This document shows, in pieces, positions 8,234 through 17,566 of a stretch of 64,000 bases of DNA. The stretch's first letter is position 1; every line of letters begins with the position of its first letter. The notes beneath the pieces were generated by a model. It was not told the origin of the DNA. It saw only the letters and a program-made list of their open reading frames with translations, and searched no databases. The translations under genes were made by a program, and so were the position numbers. This DNA is from an uncultured Pseudomonas sp. (GTDB lineage: Bacteria; Pseudomonadota; Gammaproteobacteria; Pseudomonadales; Pseudomonadaceae), in contig NZ_CAJYDW010000017.1 of assembly GCF_913774235.1 (NCBI RefSeq), positions 310,001-374,000 of the forward strand. Direction: 5' to 3'.

Positions 8234-9538
8234 GTGCAGACTTTAGATAAACACCGCTTCATCGGTCTGGAGTGGCTCAGGTTCCTGATGGGTTTCTATG
8301 TGGTCGTCTACCACACCATCCATTTCTATCCCGAGCGCAAGACCGTCCCCCTGCTGGACGAAATCACCAGCATGGGCTTCTTCGCCACCAGCACCTTCTT
8401 CGTGCTCTCCGGCTTCCTGCTTGCCCACGTCTACTGTGGGCGCGGCAGCCTGCGCGAGCCGGCGCGCAGCTTCTGGATCAAGAGATTCGCCAACCTCTAT
8501 CCGATCCATATCTTCGCCTTGCTGCTGGCGATGGCGGTGGTGACCTGGATCGGCAGCCTGGGCATTCCGCCGGGTGCGGCCACGGCCAGTGTGCGCTTCG
8601 TGGTGTTCGACACCAACGAACCCCTGGCACGGACCAATCCCGAGTTGTTCCAGCACTTCATGACCAACGGCGAGCTGGCCTTCAACGCCGTGCTGCAGCT
8701 GTTCATGCTGCAGGCCTGGAATCCCTATTACCTCACCTTCAACGCACCGCTCTGGTCGATCTCGGCGCTGTTCTTCTTCTACCTGACCTTTCCCAAGCTG
8801 GCTCCGCGACTGATGACCAGCGAGCGGCCCTGGCAGCTGTTGCTGCTGGTCTGGGCGCTCTATCTGATCCCGCCGGTGCTGGTGATCATCCACCAGAACT
8901 ACGGCATGCCCTTCACCGGGCTGCTGCAGCGGGTACCCCTGTTGCGTCTGCCGGAATTCCTCGCCGGCATCCTGCTGTACGCCATCTTCCGCCGGCAGCA
9001 CGAAAGCGGCTGGGCGCCCTCCGAGCGGCAGCGGACGCTGTTGGCGAGCTATCTGATCCTGAGTTTCGCCGTAGGGACGGCGCTGTTCACCCACGGGCCC
9101 AAGTTCTGGTACTTCCTGTTCCACAACGGCCTGTTCCTGCCGTCGCAGCTGATCCTGGTGTACCTCGCGGCCCTGGCGCGGGAGCCGGCGAGCGAACGCA
9201 TTCGCCACTGGTCACCACGGTTGGGTGGGGCGTCCTTGTCGATGTTCGCTCTGCACGTCCCCCTGTCGGGCATCTATATGACGCTGGAGCAACTGATCGG
9301 CGGCGATCTCAAGGCCTGTCTGGCGGGCCAGCACCAGACCTGCATCGCGGCGGCCGGCGCCTACACCAACTCCATCGAGTGGTACTGGCTGTTCCTGCTG
9401 CTGGTGGTGGTGCTTTGCGTACTGTTCCAAGAGCGGCTGGTGGTACCTACCCGCAAGCGTATCCTCGCGGTACTGCTGCCGCGGCTGGCGCCGCAGCAGC
9501 CACCGGCCCAGCCTAGCGGCGGAAGCCTTCGGCCATGA
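8234..9538 (+). CDS. Acyltransferase 3 family membrane protein (OafA/YrhL-like)
   Basis: This 434-residue, strongly hydrophobic protein has about ten membrane segments. The family signature lies at the N-terminus: IGLEWLRFLMGFYVVVYH, with the catalytic-type Arg-x10-His arrangement (Arg/His around residues 16-27), and FVLSGFLLAHVY around residues 55-66. Family members O-acetylate surface polysaccharides, lipopolysaccharide or peptidoglycan. The start is GTG with only a weak upstream GAG, so it is less certain. Its 3' end overlaps the convergent monooxygenase gene by 26 nt. No glycan cluster is adjacent, so the acceptor is unknown. Confidence 0.85.
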   Translation: MQTLDKHRFIGLEWLRFLMGFYVVVYHTIHFYPERKTVPLLDEITSMGFFATSTFFVLSGFLLAHVYCGRGSLREPARSFWIKRFANLYPIHIFALLLAMAVVTWIGSLGIPPGAATASVRFVVFDTNEPLARTNPELFQHFMTNGELAFNAVLQLFMLQAWNPYYLTFNAPLWSISALFFFYLTFPKLAPRLMTSERPWQLLLLVWALYLIPPVLVIIHQNYGMPFTGLLQRVPLLRLPEFLAGILLYAIFRRQHESGWAPSERQRTLLASYLILSFAVGTALFTHGPKFWYFLFHNGLFLPSQLILVYLAALAREPASERIRHWSPRLGGASLSMFALHVPLSGIYMTLEQLIGGDLKACLAGQHQTCIAAAGAYTNSIEWYWLFLLLVVVLCVLFQERLVVPTRKRILAVLLPRLAPQQPPAQPSGGSLRP

Positions 9539-9881
9539 CGAAGAAGCGGGCGTTCAGCGCTGCCAGGGGCTCGCGCAGCAGTTCCAACTGGTCCGCGGCG
9601 CCGAACACCTCGAAACGCTCCAGGGTGGCGATGGCCTGGGCCTGCTCCAGCAGATCGCCGACGTTCTCCAGATGCGCGAGCAGCGCCTGGGCATCGCGAT
9701 AGCCCTCGCGGCAGCGCGCCGTGGCACCGTCGTAGCAGAAGCCGTAGTAGAGGCAGCCAGGTTCGTTACGGGTGCGTTGCAGCATGGCCTCGCCCAGGCG
9801 CTTGAAGGCCTCGAGCTGATCGGGCTGGATGGCGAAGACGGGTGCCAGGCTGCAGACGGAATCGCTGGGAAGGGGGGACAT
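9513..9881 (-). CDS. Antibiotic biosynthesis monooxygenase (ABM) domain protein
   Basis: A 122-residue ferredoxin-like ABM-fold protein. Features are FAIQPDQLEAFKRLGEAMLQRTRNEPGCLYYGF (the usual N-terminal helix and conserved EPGCL), then a second half around a repeated beta strand (RFEVFG, ARFFVM). Such small proteins act as dimers, as quinol oxygenases, haem-degrading enzymes or stress proteins; which applies here is not visible. The ATG at 9881 has GGAG about ten bases upstream. Its 3' end overlaps the acyltransferase gene. Confidence 0.75.
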   Translation of the reverse strand: MSPLPSDSVCSLAPVFAIQPDQLEAFKRLGEAMLQRTRNEPGCLYYGFCYDGATARCREGYRDAQALLAHLENVGDLLEQAQAIATLERFEVFGAADQLELLREPLAALNARFFVMAEGFRR

Positions 9882-9956
9882 GAGAGGCTCCGAGGTCGGG
9901 GGACGTCTGCATGCGACACCCCACCGGCGCCCTGTGCTCCCGGCAGCTGACGGGCG

Positions 9957-10358
9957 TCAGCCGTCGACCTGGGCGATCCAGTCGCCGAGGTTGTAGTAGT
10001 TGGTCACCCGCGCCACCTTGCCGTCGCGAATCTCGAAGAAGGCGCCCACCGGCAGTTCGTAGGTCTGGCCCCTGGCCTCGGGCAAGCCCTCATCGCTGAC
10101 CAGATACTCGCCGTGGATGACGAATTCGGCGGCAGCCCGTCGACCACTGGGTTCGGTCATCACCACCAGGTCGGTCAGGCGCTCGCGGTAGCAGCGATTC
10201 ATGTGCGCCATGAAGTCCGCGAAGGCGGCTTTGCCCACCTGGCGCTCGCCCTGGTTGATGTCGTGGACGACGTCCTCGGTGAGCAGCTCCAGGAAGATGT
10301 CCATGTCGCCGGCGTTGAAGGCGGCGTAGTAGGCGTCGATGAGGTCGGTCGTGGTCAT
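9957..10358 (-). CDS. SnoaL-like / NTF2-fold protein
   Basis: A 133-residue protein with the SnoaL/ketosteroid-isomerase-like fold: LIDAYYAAFNAGDMDIFLELLTEDVVHDIN at the N-terminus and VGAFFEIRDGKVARVTNYYNLGDWI at the C-terminus. The ATG at 10358 has AGGAG ideally spaced and is preferred over the longer frame to 10484. Such proteins are hydrolases, isomerases or binding proteins; no function can be assigned. It lies divergent to the GNAT gene, about 105 nt away, and downstream genes on its strand are separated by about 75 nt. Confidence 0.8.
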   Translation of the reverse strand: MTTTDLIDAYYAAFNAGDMDIFLELLTEDVVHDINQGERQVGKAAFADFMAHMNRCYRERLTDLVVMTEPSGRRAAAEFVIHGEYLVSDEGLPEARGQTYELPVGAFFEIRDGKVARVTNYYNLGDWIAQVDG

Positions 10359-10463
10359 GGTGGCTCCTGTCGTTGGCGAAAAAGCGCGATCGCCGGCGCA
10401 TGGTAGGGTGCCTGGACGATCCCGACATTGCCATTCGCGTCTCCCGCTTAACCGAGAGAGTCC

Positions 10464-11051
10464 ATGGACATCCAACGCCTGCATGGCACCGCCATTGCCC
10501 CGCTGATTCCCGAACTCGCCGAACTGCGCATCACTGTCTTTCGCGAGTACCCCTATCTCTACGACGGTACCCTGGACTACGAGTCCCGCTATCTGCAGAC
10601 CTATGCCAATGCACCGGACAGCCTCTGCGTGCTGGTCCGCGACGCCGGTCGGATAGTGGGCGCCGCCACCGCCCTGCCGCTGGCCGATGAAACAGTGGAG
10701 TTCCAGCAGCCCTTCCGTGAAGGCGGTTGGCCGGTGGAGCGGCTCTACTATTTCGGCGAATCCCTGCTGCTACCGGCCTATCGCGGCCGTGGCCTGGGCC
10801 GGCGCTTCTTCGCCGAGCGCGAGGCGCGGGCACGGCAGCTGGGGCGTTTCGCCTGGTGCGCCTTCTGCGCCGTGCAGCGCCCGGACGACCATCCACGCCG
10901 GCCATCGGACTACCGATCGCTGCACGGCCTCTGGCACCGCGAGGGCTTCGTCGAGCATCCCGAGTTGACCACCCAGTACCTGTGGCAGGATCTCGACGAG
11001 GCGACCGAGTCGCCCAAACCCCTGACCTTCTGGCTCAAGGAATTGCCATGA
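10464..11051 (+). CDS. GNAT-family N-acetyltransferase
   Basis: A 195-residue protein with the acetyl-CoA binding loop YRGRGLGRRFF preceded by the strand YYFGESLLLP (residues about 90-115). The substrate cannot be predicted. Its stop overlaps the ATG of the next gene (ATGA at 11048-11051), so it is translationally coupled to the nitrilase-family amidase. The two-gene unit GNAT plus carbon-nitrogen hydrolase suggests a shared small-molecule pathway. Confidence 0.85.
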   Translation: MDIQRLHGTAIAPLIPELAELRITVFREYPYLYDGTLDYESRYLQTYANAPDSLCVLVRDAGRIVGAATALPLADETVEFQQPFREGGWPVERLYYFGESLLLPAYRGRGLGRRFFAEREARARQLGRFAWCAFCAVQRPDDHPRRPSDYRSLHGLWHREGFVEHPELTTQYLWQDLDEATESPKPLTFWLKELP

Positions 11052-11932
11052 TTCGCCTCGCCGCTTGCCAATACGCCATCGACCTACTGGAGACCTGGGA
11101 CGCCTATGCCGCGCACCTGAGCGAACTCTGCGAAGAGGCGGCCGCCGAAGGCAGCCAACTGCTGCTGCTACCCGAATACGCCGGGTTGGTGCTCAGCGGT
11201 CAGTTGCCTTCGGCCGAACGCGGCGATCTGCAGGGCTCCATCGTCGGTATCCAGCCGCTGATTCCTGCCTGGCGCGAACTCTGCGAAGGGCTGGCGCGAC
11301 GGCTGCAGCTCTACCTGCAACCCGGCTCGCTTCCGGTCCTCGATGCGGATGGTCGGTACCGCAACCGCGCCTGGCTGTTCGGCCCGGAAGGCTGCCTGGG
11401 CTACCAGGACAAACTGATGATGACCCGCTTCGAGCGGGAGGAATGGAACATCGCTGGTGGCCGCGAAGGCTTGCGGGTGTTCGACACGTCCCTGGGGCGT
11501 CTCGGCATCCTGATCTGCTACGACAGTGAATTCCCGCTGTTGGCCCGGCACCTGGCTGACGCGGGGGTGGATCTGATCTTGGTGCCGAGCTGTACCGATA
11601 CCGTCGCCGGTTTCCACCGGGTGCGAGTGGGCGCCCAGGCGCGAGCGCTGGAAAACCAGCTCGCCGTGCTGCAATCACCGACGGTGGGGTTGGCGCCCTG
11701 GTCGCCGGCGCTGGACGAGAACGTCGGGCGGGCCGGACTCTTCGTCCCACCGGATCGGGGCATGCCGGCCGATGGGGTGATCGCCCAGAGCAGTGAACTA
11801 TGCCCCGAGTTCAGCCAGTGGCTCTATGCCGACCTCGATCTGGACGAGGTGCGGCGGGTGCGAACCCAGGGCCAGGTGTTCATCCGCCGTGACTGGCCGG
11901 AGCAGTGGCAGGTACTGAACGCAGGTCACTGA
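11048..11932 (+). CDS. Carbon-nitrogen hydrolase (nitrilase superfamily)
   Basis: A 294-residue enzyme with the nitrilase-superfamily triad: Glu43 (LLLLPEYAGL), Lys122 (YQDKLMMTRFE) and Cys157 (LICYDSEFP). It cleaves non-peptide C-N bonds of amides, probably as an amidohydrolase rather than a true nitrilase. The start is the ATG that overlaps the GNAT stop; a longer frame upstream is only a shadow of the GNAT gene. A terminator follows at once. Confidence 0.88.
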   Translation: MIRLAACQYAIDLLETWDAYAAHLSELCEEAAAEGSQLLLLPEYAGLVLSGQLPSAERGDLQGSIVGIQPLIPAWRELCEGLARRLQLYLQPGSLPVLDADGRYRNRAWLFGPEGCLGYQDKLMMTRFEREEWNIAGGREGLRVFDTSLGRLGILICYDSEFPLLARHLADAGVDLILVPSCTDTVAGFHRVRVGAQARALENQLAVLQSPTVGLAPWSPALDENVGRAGLFVPPDRGMPADGVIAQSSELCPEFSQWLYADLDLDEVRRVRTQGQVFIRRDWPEQWQVLNAGH

Positions 11933-11935
11933 ATG

Positions 11936-11966
11936 AAAAAAGCCCAGCGCTGGGCTGGGCTTCTTC
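11936..11966. terminator. Bidirectional terminator
   Basis: AGCCCAGC (11941-11948) pairs with GCTGGGCT (11954-11961), flanked by an A run before and TTCTTC after. It separates the convergent nitrilase-family and fumarase genes. Confidence 0.85.
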
Positions 11967-11978
11967 AAGGGCGCAGTG

Positions 11979-13499
11979 TTAGATCTCGACGGCTAGGCTG
12001 TCGGCGATCTTCTTCTGCCACACCTGCGGACCGGTGATGTGCACCGACTCGCCACGGGTGTCGACCGCCACGGTCACCGGCATGTCCTTCACCTCGAACT
12101 CATAGATGGCTTCCATACCGAGTTCCGGGAAGGCCAGCACCTTGGCGCCCTTGATGGCCTGGGCCACCAGGTAGGCGGCGCCGCCGACGGCCATCAGGTA
12201 GACCGCCTTGTGGTCCTTGATCGCCTCGATGGCGATGGGGCCACGTTCGGACTTGCCGATCATGCCCAGCAGGCCGGTCTGGTCGAGGATCTGGCGAGTG
12301 AACTTGTCCATGCGGGTGGCGGTGGTGGGGCCCGCCGGGCCGACCACTTCGTCGCCCACCGGATCGACCGGGCCGACGTAATAGATGAAGCGGCCCTTGA
12401 GGTCCACCGGCAACGGCTCGCCCTTGTTGAGCATGTCGACCATGCGCTTGTGGGCAGCGTCGCGGCCAGTGAGCATCTTGCCGTTGAGCAGGACGGTCTC
12501 GCCCGGCTGCCAGCTCTGGACTTCTTCCGGAGTCAGGGTGTCGAGGTCGACGCGGCGCGCGCTCGGACCGGCTTCCCAGACGATTTCCGGGTAGGCGTCC
12601 AGTGGTGGGGCTTCCAGGCTGGCGGGGCCTGAGCCGTCCAGCACGAAGTGGGCGTGACGGGTGGCGGCGCAGTTGGGGATCATGCATACCGGCAGGGAGG
12701 CGGCGTGGGTCGGGTAGTCCTTGATCTTGACGTCCAGCACCGTGGTCAGGCCGCCCAGGCCCTGGGCACCGATGCCCAGCTGGTTGACCTTGTCGAAGAT
12801 CTCCAGGCGCAGCTCTTCCAGACGATTCTGCGGGCCGCGGGCCTTCAGCTCATGGATGTCGATCTCGTCCATCAGCGATTCCTTGGCGAGTACCGCGGCC
12901 TTCTCGGCGGTACCGCCGATGCCGATGCCCAGCATGCCCGGCGGGCACCAGCCGGCGCCCATGGTCGGCACGGTCTTGAGCACCCAGTCGACGATGGAGT
13001 CGGACGGGTTGAGCATGGCCATCTTCGACTTGTTCTCGGAGCCGCCGCCCTTGGCCGCGACATCGATCTCCACGGTGTTGCCGGGGACGATCTGGTAGTG
13101 GATCACCGCCGGGGTGTTGTCCTTGGTGTTCTTGCGGGCACCGGCCGGGTCGGCCAGGATCGAAGCGCGCAGGACGTTTTCCGGCAGGTTGTAGGCGCGG
13201 CGCACGCCCTCGTTGATCATCTCGTCCAGGCTCAGGGTGGCGCCGTCCCAGCGCACGTCCATGCCGACCTTGGCGAAGACGGTGACGATACCGGTGTCCT
13301 GGCAGATCGGCCGGTGGCCGGTGGCGCACATCCGCGAGTTGATCAGGATCTGGGCGATGGAATCGCGCGCGGCGGCGGACTCTTCGCGCAGGTAGGCCTC
13401 GTGCATGGCCTGGATGAAGTCGACGGGGTGGTAATAGGAGATGAACTGCAGGGCGTCGGCGACGCTCTGGATCAGATCATCCTGCTTGATCACGGTCAT
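11979..13499 (-). CDS. fumA: Fumarate hydratase, class I (iron-sulfur)
   Basis: This 506-residue enzyme is a fused class I fumarase (alpha plus beta domains), hydrating fumarate to malate in the TCA cycle with an oxygen-sensitive [4Fe-4S] cluster. Cluster-type cysteines are in ICQDTGIV (N-terminal), GWCPPGMLGIGIGGT and CMIPNC. The C-terminal beta domain has GPTTATRMD. The length fits the family (about 500-550). The ATG at 13499 has AGGAG at the right spacing; the longer frame to 13619 is unsupported. The gene stands alone. Confidence 0.93.
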   Translation of the reverse strand: MTVIKQDDLIQSVADALQFISYYHPVDFIQAMHEAYLREESAAARDSIAQILINSRMCATGHRPICQDTGIVTVFAKVGMDVRWDGATLSLDEMINEGVRRAYNLPENVLRASILADPAGARKNTKDNTPAVIHYQIVPGNTVEIDVAAKGGGSENKSKMAMLNPSDSIVDWVLKTVPTMGAGWCPPGMLGIGIGGTAEKAAVLAKESLMDEIDIHELKARGPQNRLEELRLEIFDKVNQLGIGAQGLGGLTTVLDVKIKDYPTHAASLPVCMIPNCAATRHAHFVLDGSGPASLEAPPLDAYPEIVWEAGPSARRVDLDTLTPEEVQSWQPGETVLLNGKMLTGRDAAHKRMVDMLNKGEPLPVDLKGRFIYYVGPVDPVGDEVVGPAGPTTATRMDKFTRQILDQTGLLGMIGKSERGPIAIEAIKDHKAVYLMAVGGAAYLVAQAIKGAKVLAFPELGMEAIYEFEVKDMPVTVAVDTRGESVHITGPQVWQKKIADSLAVEI

Positions 13500-13727
13500 G
13501 TACGCGCTCCTCTTGGCGGTTTCTTGCGCCTCGCCACAGGTGGTGGCGAGGCGGGCGCGCAATTCGGGTCGCACGGACCGGGCCGCGAGGGAGCCCGATC
13601 GGAGGGGTGGCCTGGACACACTGAGAGGCCCACCCGGCCGGGGCGGCCGACCCGAGAGCGGCGCGGCAGTATAGCCCGTTCAGGCGCCCGACGGCAGCGA
13701 CTCCAGTCGGCGCTGGGCGATCAGCGC

Positions 13728-14702
13728 TCAGCGGCGCTCGAGGGCTGCCGGATTGACCAGGTCTGTCGGGCGCTCGCCGGTGAGGGCCGCGATCAGATTG
13801 TCTACCGCCCGCTCGGCCATGGCGTAGCGGGTTTCGTGGGTGGCCGAGCCGATGTGCGGCAGGGTGACCACGTTGGGCAGCTCGAACAGCGGCGAGGCCT
13901 CCAGGGGTTCGCGGGTATAGACGTCCAGGCCCGCACCGCGGATCTGGCGGCTACGCAACGCCTCGATCAGCGCCGGCTCGTCGATCACCGCACCGCGCGC
14001 CAGGTTGATCAGGATGGCACTGGACTTCATCAGCCCCAACTCGCGTTCGCCGATGAGCTTCTCGGTGGCGGCCGACAGGGGCACCACCAGGCAGACGAAA
14101 TCGGCTTCTCGGAGCAGGTCATCCAGTTCCCGGCGTTGGGCGCCCATCTGCTCTTCCAGCTCGGGCTTGGTGCTGTTGGCGGTATAGAGAATGGGCATGT
14201 CGAAGCCGAAGTGGCCACGCTTGGCGATGGCCGCCCCGATGCGACCGGCGCCGACGATGCCCAGGGTGCGGCCATGAATGTCGGTGCCGAAGTGCTCTTC
14301 GCCGATGCCCTTGCGCCAGAGACCCGCCTTGACGAAGGCGTCCAGCTCCGGCACTCGCCGGGCGGCGCTCATCAGCAGGGTGAAGCCGAGGTCGGCGGTG
14401 GTGTCGGTAAGGACGTCCGGGGTGTTGGTGAGCAGGATGCCGCGCTCAGTCAGGTAGTCGACGTCATAGCTGTCGTAACCCACCGAGACGCTGGCGATGG
14501 CTTCCAGGGTAGTGGCCATTGCCAGTTCCTTCGCGCCCAGCTTGCGGCTGGCGCCGATCAGGCCCTGAGCCTTGGCCGCGGCTGCGGCGAAGAGGTCGAG
14601 GTTGGCGCTGGCGGGAAGCACCTCGACGGTGAAGTGTTCGCGCAGGCGCTCCACCAGCGTGTCGGGCAGGCGGTTGAAGACCAGTACGTGCTTCTTGCTC
14701 AT
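13728..14702 (-). CDS. D-isomer-specific 2-hydroxyacid dehydrogenase (glyoxylate/2-ketogluconate reductase type)
   Basis: This 324-residue protein has the NAD(P)-binding motif GIVGAGRIGAAIA (148-160) and the catalytic triad Arg236 (INLARGAVID), Glu265 (REPLE) and His283 (LPHIGSATHETR). The family reduces glyoxylate, hydroxypyruvate or 2-keto-gluconate. The sequence resembles GhrB/TkrA-type reductases most, but substrate choice is not resolved. It lies 26 nt downstream of the HAD gene stop region on the same strand, so the two may share a transcript. Confidence 0.87.
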   Translation of the reverse strand: MSKKHVLVFNRLPDTLVERLREHFTVEVLPASANLDLFAAAAAKAQGLIGASRKLGAKELAMATTLEAIASVSVGYDSYDVDYLTERGILLTNTPDVLTDTTADLGFTLLMSAARRVPELDAFVKAGLWRKGIGEEHFGTDIHGRTLGIVGAGRIGAAIAKRGHFGFDMPILYTANSTKPELEEQMGAQRRELDDLLREADFVCLVVPLSAATEKLIGERELGLMKSSAILINLARGAVIDEPALIEALRSRQIRGAGLDVYTREPLEASPLFELPNVVTLPHIGSATHETRYAMAERAVDNLIAALTGERPTDLVNPAALERR

Positions 14703-14728
14703 CGATACCTCGGCGTGTGGAAAAAATA

Positions 14729-15592
14729 TTAGGCCAGGCCAGCCGCGGCGAAGCGCGGACGCTCGGGATGCTGGCTCAGCAGGCTTTCGAGTCCCTCGCG
14801 GCTGGGCTCTTGGTTGAATGCCAGTCCCAGGGCTTCCCGGTGGATGCCGGTAGCGGCCAGCCAGAGGCAGTCGATCTCCGCCGCGACTGCGCCCGGAACG
14901 TCGGTCACCAGGGAGTCACCGACGAACAGCAAGCGGCTGGCGCCTCGCTCGCGCAGCTCCTGCGCCGCACAGCGATAGGCATAGGGATCGGGCTTGCCAT
15001 ACCAGGTCACCGCGCCGCCCAGCTCGGCGAAGCGATCGGCCAGCTTGCCGGCCGCGTAGAAGGGTAGACCCCCGGACACCACGTTGCGATCCGGGTTGGC
15101 ACAGAGAAAAGGCTTGTCGAGTGCGCCGGCCAGGGGCGCGAAGCGGGCTTCCAGTTCGTCTTCCGGGAAGCTGCCGACGCCGAGGATGATGGCGGCTTGG
15201 TCGATGTCGTCGACGAAGCGTTCGCGGATAACCGCGGGCCAGCCTACCTGGCCGGTACCGGGGCCGGACAGATAGATACCGCCCTGGCTGAATGTGGGGT
15301 CCTTGAGAAAGGCATCGATGGCCAACTGACCGGAGGTCGTCACGCCAGCGAAGAGGTGGCGGGGCACGCCCAGCTTGACCAGCTCTTCGGCCATACCCTC
15401 GGCATCGCGCGAGGCGTTGCTGAGGAACCACACCGGCTTGCCCTCGGCCGCGCGGCGTTCCAGCCAGGCCAGGGCGCCGGGGAAGGTCTCGTAGCCGTCG
15501 ATCAGCACGCCCCAGAGGTCGAGGATGAAGCCATCGTAGCCGGCCAGGGCTTCGTCCAGTTGATCGAGGCGGAGCAGGGTGGGGGCGGTCAT
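14729..15592 (-). CDS. HAD-superfamily phosphatase (class IIA, TIGR01459-like)
   Basis: A 287-residue protein with the HAD nucleophile motif DLWGVLIDG near residue 25, motif II FLSNASRD, a class IIA cap, and the C-terminal GKPDPYAYRCA plus LLFVGDSLVTDVPGA acid motif. The related family dephosphorylates small phosphates; the substrate is unknown. It is upstream of the hydroxyacid dehydrogenase on the same strand, which suggests a shared metabolic use (removal of a phosphate from a sugar acid or glycolate-type compound), an inference only. Confidence 0.85.
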   Translation of the reverse strand: MTAPTLLRLDQLDEALAGYDGFILDLWGVLIDGYETFPGALAWLERRAAEGKPVWFLSNASRDAEGMAEELVKLGVPRHLFAGVTTSGQLAIDAFLKDPTFSQGGIYLSGPGTGQVGWPAVIRERFVDDIDQAAIILGVGSFPEDELEARFAPLAGALDKPFLCANPDRNVVSGGLPFYAAGKLADRFAELGGAVTWYGKPDPYAYRCAAQELRERGASRLLFVGDSLVTDVPGAVAAEIDCLWLAATGIHREALGLAFNQEPSREGLESLLSQHPERPRFAAAGLA

Positions 15593-15660
15593 GCAGAGGA
15601 ATCCGATGGCGAAAGGGGAAACGACAAGCCTAACCGGTTTTGCCGAGCGGCTGCCGAAAA

Positions 15661-15693
15661 CGCAGACACCGGCCTGGGCCGGTGTCTGTTTGT
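15661..15693 (-). terminator. Terminator of the mannose-1-phosphate guanylyltransferase gene
   Basis: CAGACACCGGCC (15663-15674) and GGCCGGTGTCTG (15677-15688) form a perfect stem. On the minus strand it is followed by CGTTTTC. It sits 21 nt past the stop at 15709. Confidence 0.85.
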
Positions 15694-15708
15694 TGCTCTA
15701 GACGAGGC

Positions 15709-17169
15709 TTAGCGCGTGGACGCCTTGCCCGCCTTGGCGACTTCCAGGGCCTGGGTGTCGACGCGGCCGTAGATGTCCTCGAAACGGACGATGTCGTCCT
15801 CGCCCAGGTAACCACCAGACTGCACTTCGATCAGCTCCAGCGGTACCTTGCCGGGGTTGGCCAGGCGGTGCACGGAGGTCATCGGCAGGTAGGTGGACTG
15901 GTTTTCGGTCAGCAGGAAGACCTTGTCGTCACAGGTGACCTCGGCGGTACCCGACACCACGATCCAGTGTTCGGCACGGTGGTGGTGCATCTGCAGCGAC
16001 AGCTGGGCGCCCGGCTTGACGGTGATGCGCTTGACCTGGAAGCGCTGGCCCATGTCGATGGAGTCGTAGGAGCCCCAGGGACGGAAGACTTCCTGGTGCG
16101 CCTTGACCTCGTTGCGGTTCTGCTTCTCGAGGGCGTTGACCAGCTTCTTGACGTCCTGGACCTTGTCCTTGTGGGCGATCATGACGGCGTCCTTGGTTTC
16201 CACCACGACCACGTCATCCAGGCCGACCAGGGTCACCAGCTTGCCGTTGCCGTGCACCAGGCAGTTGCGGCTGTCGTGCAGGACGACGTCGCCCTTGAGC
16301 ACGTTGCCGTTGCTGTCCTTGGCATGGACGTCCCACAGCGCGGACCAGGAACCGACATCGTTCCAACCGGCGCTCATGGGCACCACGCAGGCGCGGGTGG
16401 TCTTTTCCATCACGGCGTAGTCGATGGAGTTGTCCGGGCAGACGGCGAAGGTGGCGGCATCGATGCTGATGTTGATGCCGTCGATGCTGCTGCGCTCCAG
16501 CGCCAGCAGGCAGGTGTCGTAGATATCGGTGTCGTGCTTCTTCAGCTCTTCCAGGAAACGGCTGGCGCGGAACAGGAAGATGCCGCTGTTCCAGCAGTAG
16601 TCGCCGGAAGCTACGTATTCGGTGGCGGTGATGGCATCGGGCTTCTCGACGAAGCGCTCGACGCGGGCCACGCCCTCGGGCAGGCCGTCGTTGGTGCCGG
16701 TCTTGATATAGCCATAACCGGTCTCGGGCGCGGTGGCAGGGATGCCGAACAGCACCATTTCGCCACGCTCGGCGGCGGCGGCAGCCTGTTGCAGGGCAGC
16801 CTTGAATTGGGCTTCGTCCTCGATCACGTGATCGGCGGGCAGCACCAGCATCAGGTCGTCCTTGCCGTCAGCGACCAGTTGCATGGCGGCGATGGCCACG
16901 GCTGGCGCGGTGTTACGGCCGAAGGGCTCCATGATCAACGCCTGGGGTTTGCACTCCACGGCCTTGAGCTGCTCTTCCACCAGGTAGCGGTGTTCGGCGT
17001 TGCAGACGATGATCGGGCAATCGATGCTGCCCTCGCAGCCCAGGCGGTTGATGGTCTCCTGGAACATGGTCTGTTCGCTGGTCAGGGCCAGGAACTGCTT
17101 GGGGTAGAGCTTGCGCGAGAGGGGCCAGAGTCGCGAGCCGCTACCACCGGACAGGATGACGGGAATCAT
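15709..17169 (-). CDS. Mannose-1-phosphate guanylyltransferase / mannose-6-phosphate isomerase (AlgA/PslB type)
   Basis: A 486-residue bifunctional type II enzyme. The N-terminal nucleotidyltransferase domain has GGSGSRLWPLSRKLYPKQF (residues about 8-26). The C-terminal cupin isomerase domain has LQMHHHRAEHW around residue 400. It converts fructose-6-phosphate-derived mannose-6-P and mannose-1-P toward GDP-mannose for exopolysaccharide or LPS synthesis. The ATG is preceded by AAGGAG. No polysaccharide cluster flanks it, so AlgA, PslB and WbpW roles cannot be told apart. About 400 nt of non-coding DNA lie upstream. Confidence 0.9.
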   Translation of the reverse strand: MIPVILSGGSGSRLWPLSRKLYPKQFLALTSEQTMFQETINRLGCEGSIDCPIIVCNAEHRYLVEEQLKAVECKPQALIMEPFGRNTAPAVAIAAMQLVADGKDDLMLVLPADHVIEDEAQFKAALQQAAAAAERGEMVLFGIPATAPETGYGYIKTGTNDGLPEGVARVERFVEKPDAITATEYVASGDYCWNSGIFLFRASRFLEELKKHDTDIYDTCLLALERSSIDGINISIDAATFAVCPDNSIDYAVMEKTTRACVVPMSAGWNDVGSWSALWDVHAKDSNGNVLKGDVVLHDSRNCLVHGNGKLVTLVGLDDVVVVETKDAVMIAHKDKVQDVKKLVNALEKQNRNEVKAHQEVFRPWGSYDSIDMGQRFQVKRITVKPGAQLSLQMHHHRAEHWIVVSGTAEVTCDDKVFLLTENQSTYLPMTSVHRLANPGKVPLELIEVQSGGYLGEDDIVRFEDIYGRVDTQALEVAKAGKASTR

Positions 17170-17566
17170 GGGCGTTACTCCTTCAGCGTCTGCTGATTTG
17201 TGGCCGCTGTCCCTAGGGTCGGGACGAAGCGTCCGTGCTTCGAAAGGTCAACCGTCCGGAAACCGTGACGGTACAACTTGAACTATGCGGACTGATTGCC
17301 AAGGGCCATCACGGCCGCTGGCAAGGACCAGACAAAGACAGAATCAAACGAAAGTGGTTCTCAGCGAAGTTTCCTTTTTCCGGAAAGGCGACGGTTTTGA
17401 GAGGTCCGGCAACTTTTCTCATCCGGAACTCCACCGCTGCGCGGCTGAAACCTTTTTATTGGAGGGAGATGACAGTCTTTCACGGAAGTGGATCACCGAA
17501 TGTGAGCTCTTCACCAGTTCTGGGGCGCAAGACAGGGTTCGCGCGGTCATCCGTCGATTCTACGAG
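17170..17566. other. Non-coding interval upstream of the GDP-mannose gene
   Basis: About 400 nt between the guanylyltransferase start and the yaaA stop. Short open frames here lack ribosome sites and family features. It is somewhat A+T-richer than its neighbours. I see no clear promoter, riboswitch or repeat; regulation of the polysaccharide gene probably resides here. Confidence 0.4.

Noticed and set aside
12648-14732. 694-codon open frame on the plus strand
   Set aside because: It is antisense to fumarase and the hydroxyacid dehydrogenase and has no recognisable domains; it is a GC-rich shadow frame.
15640-17196. 518-codon open frame on the plus strand
   Set aside because: It is the antisense shadow of the mannose-1-phosphate guanylyltransferase gene.
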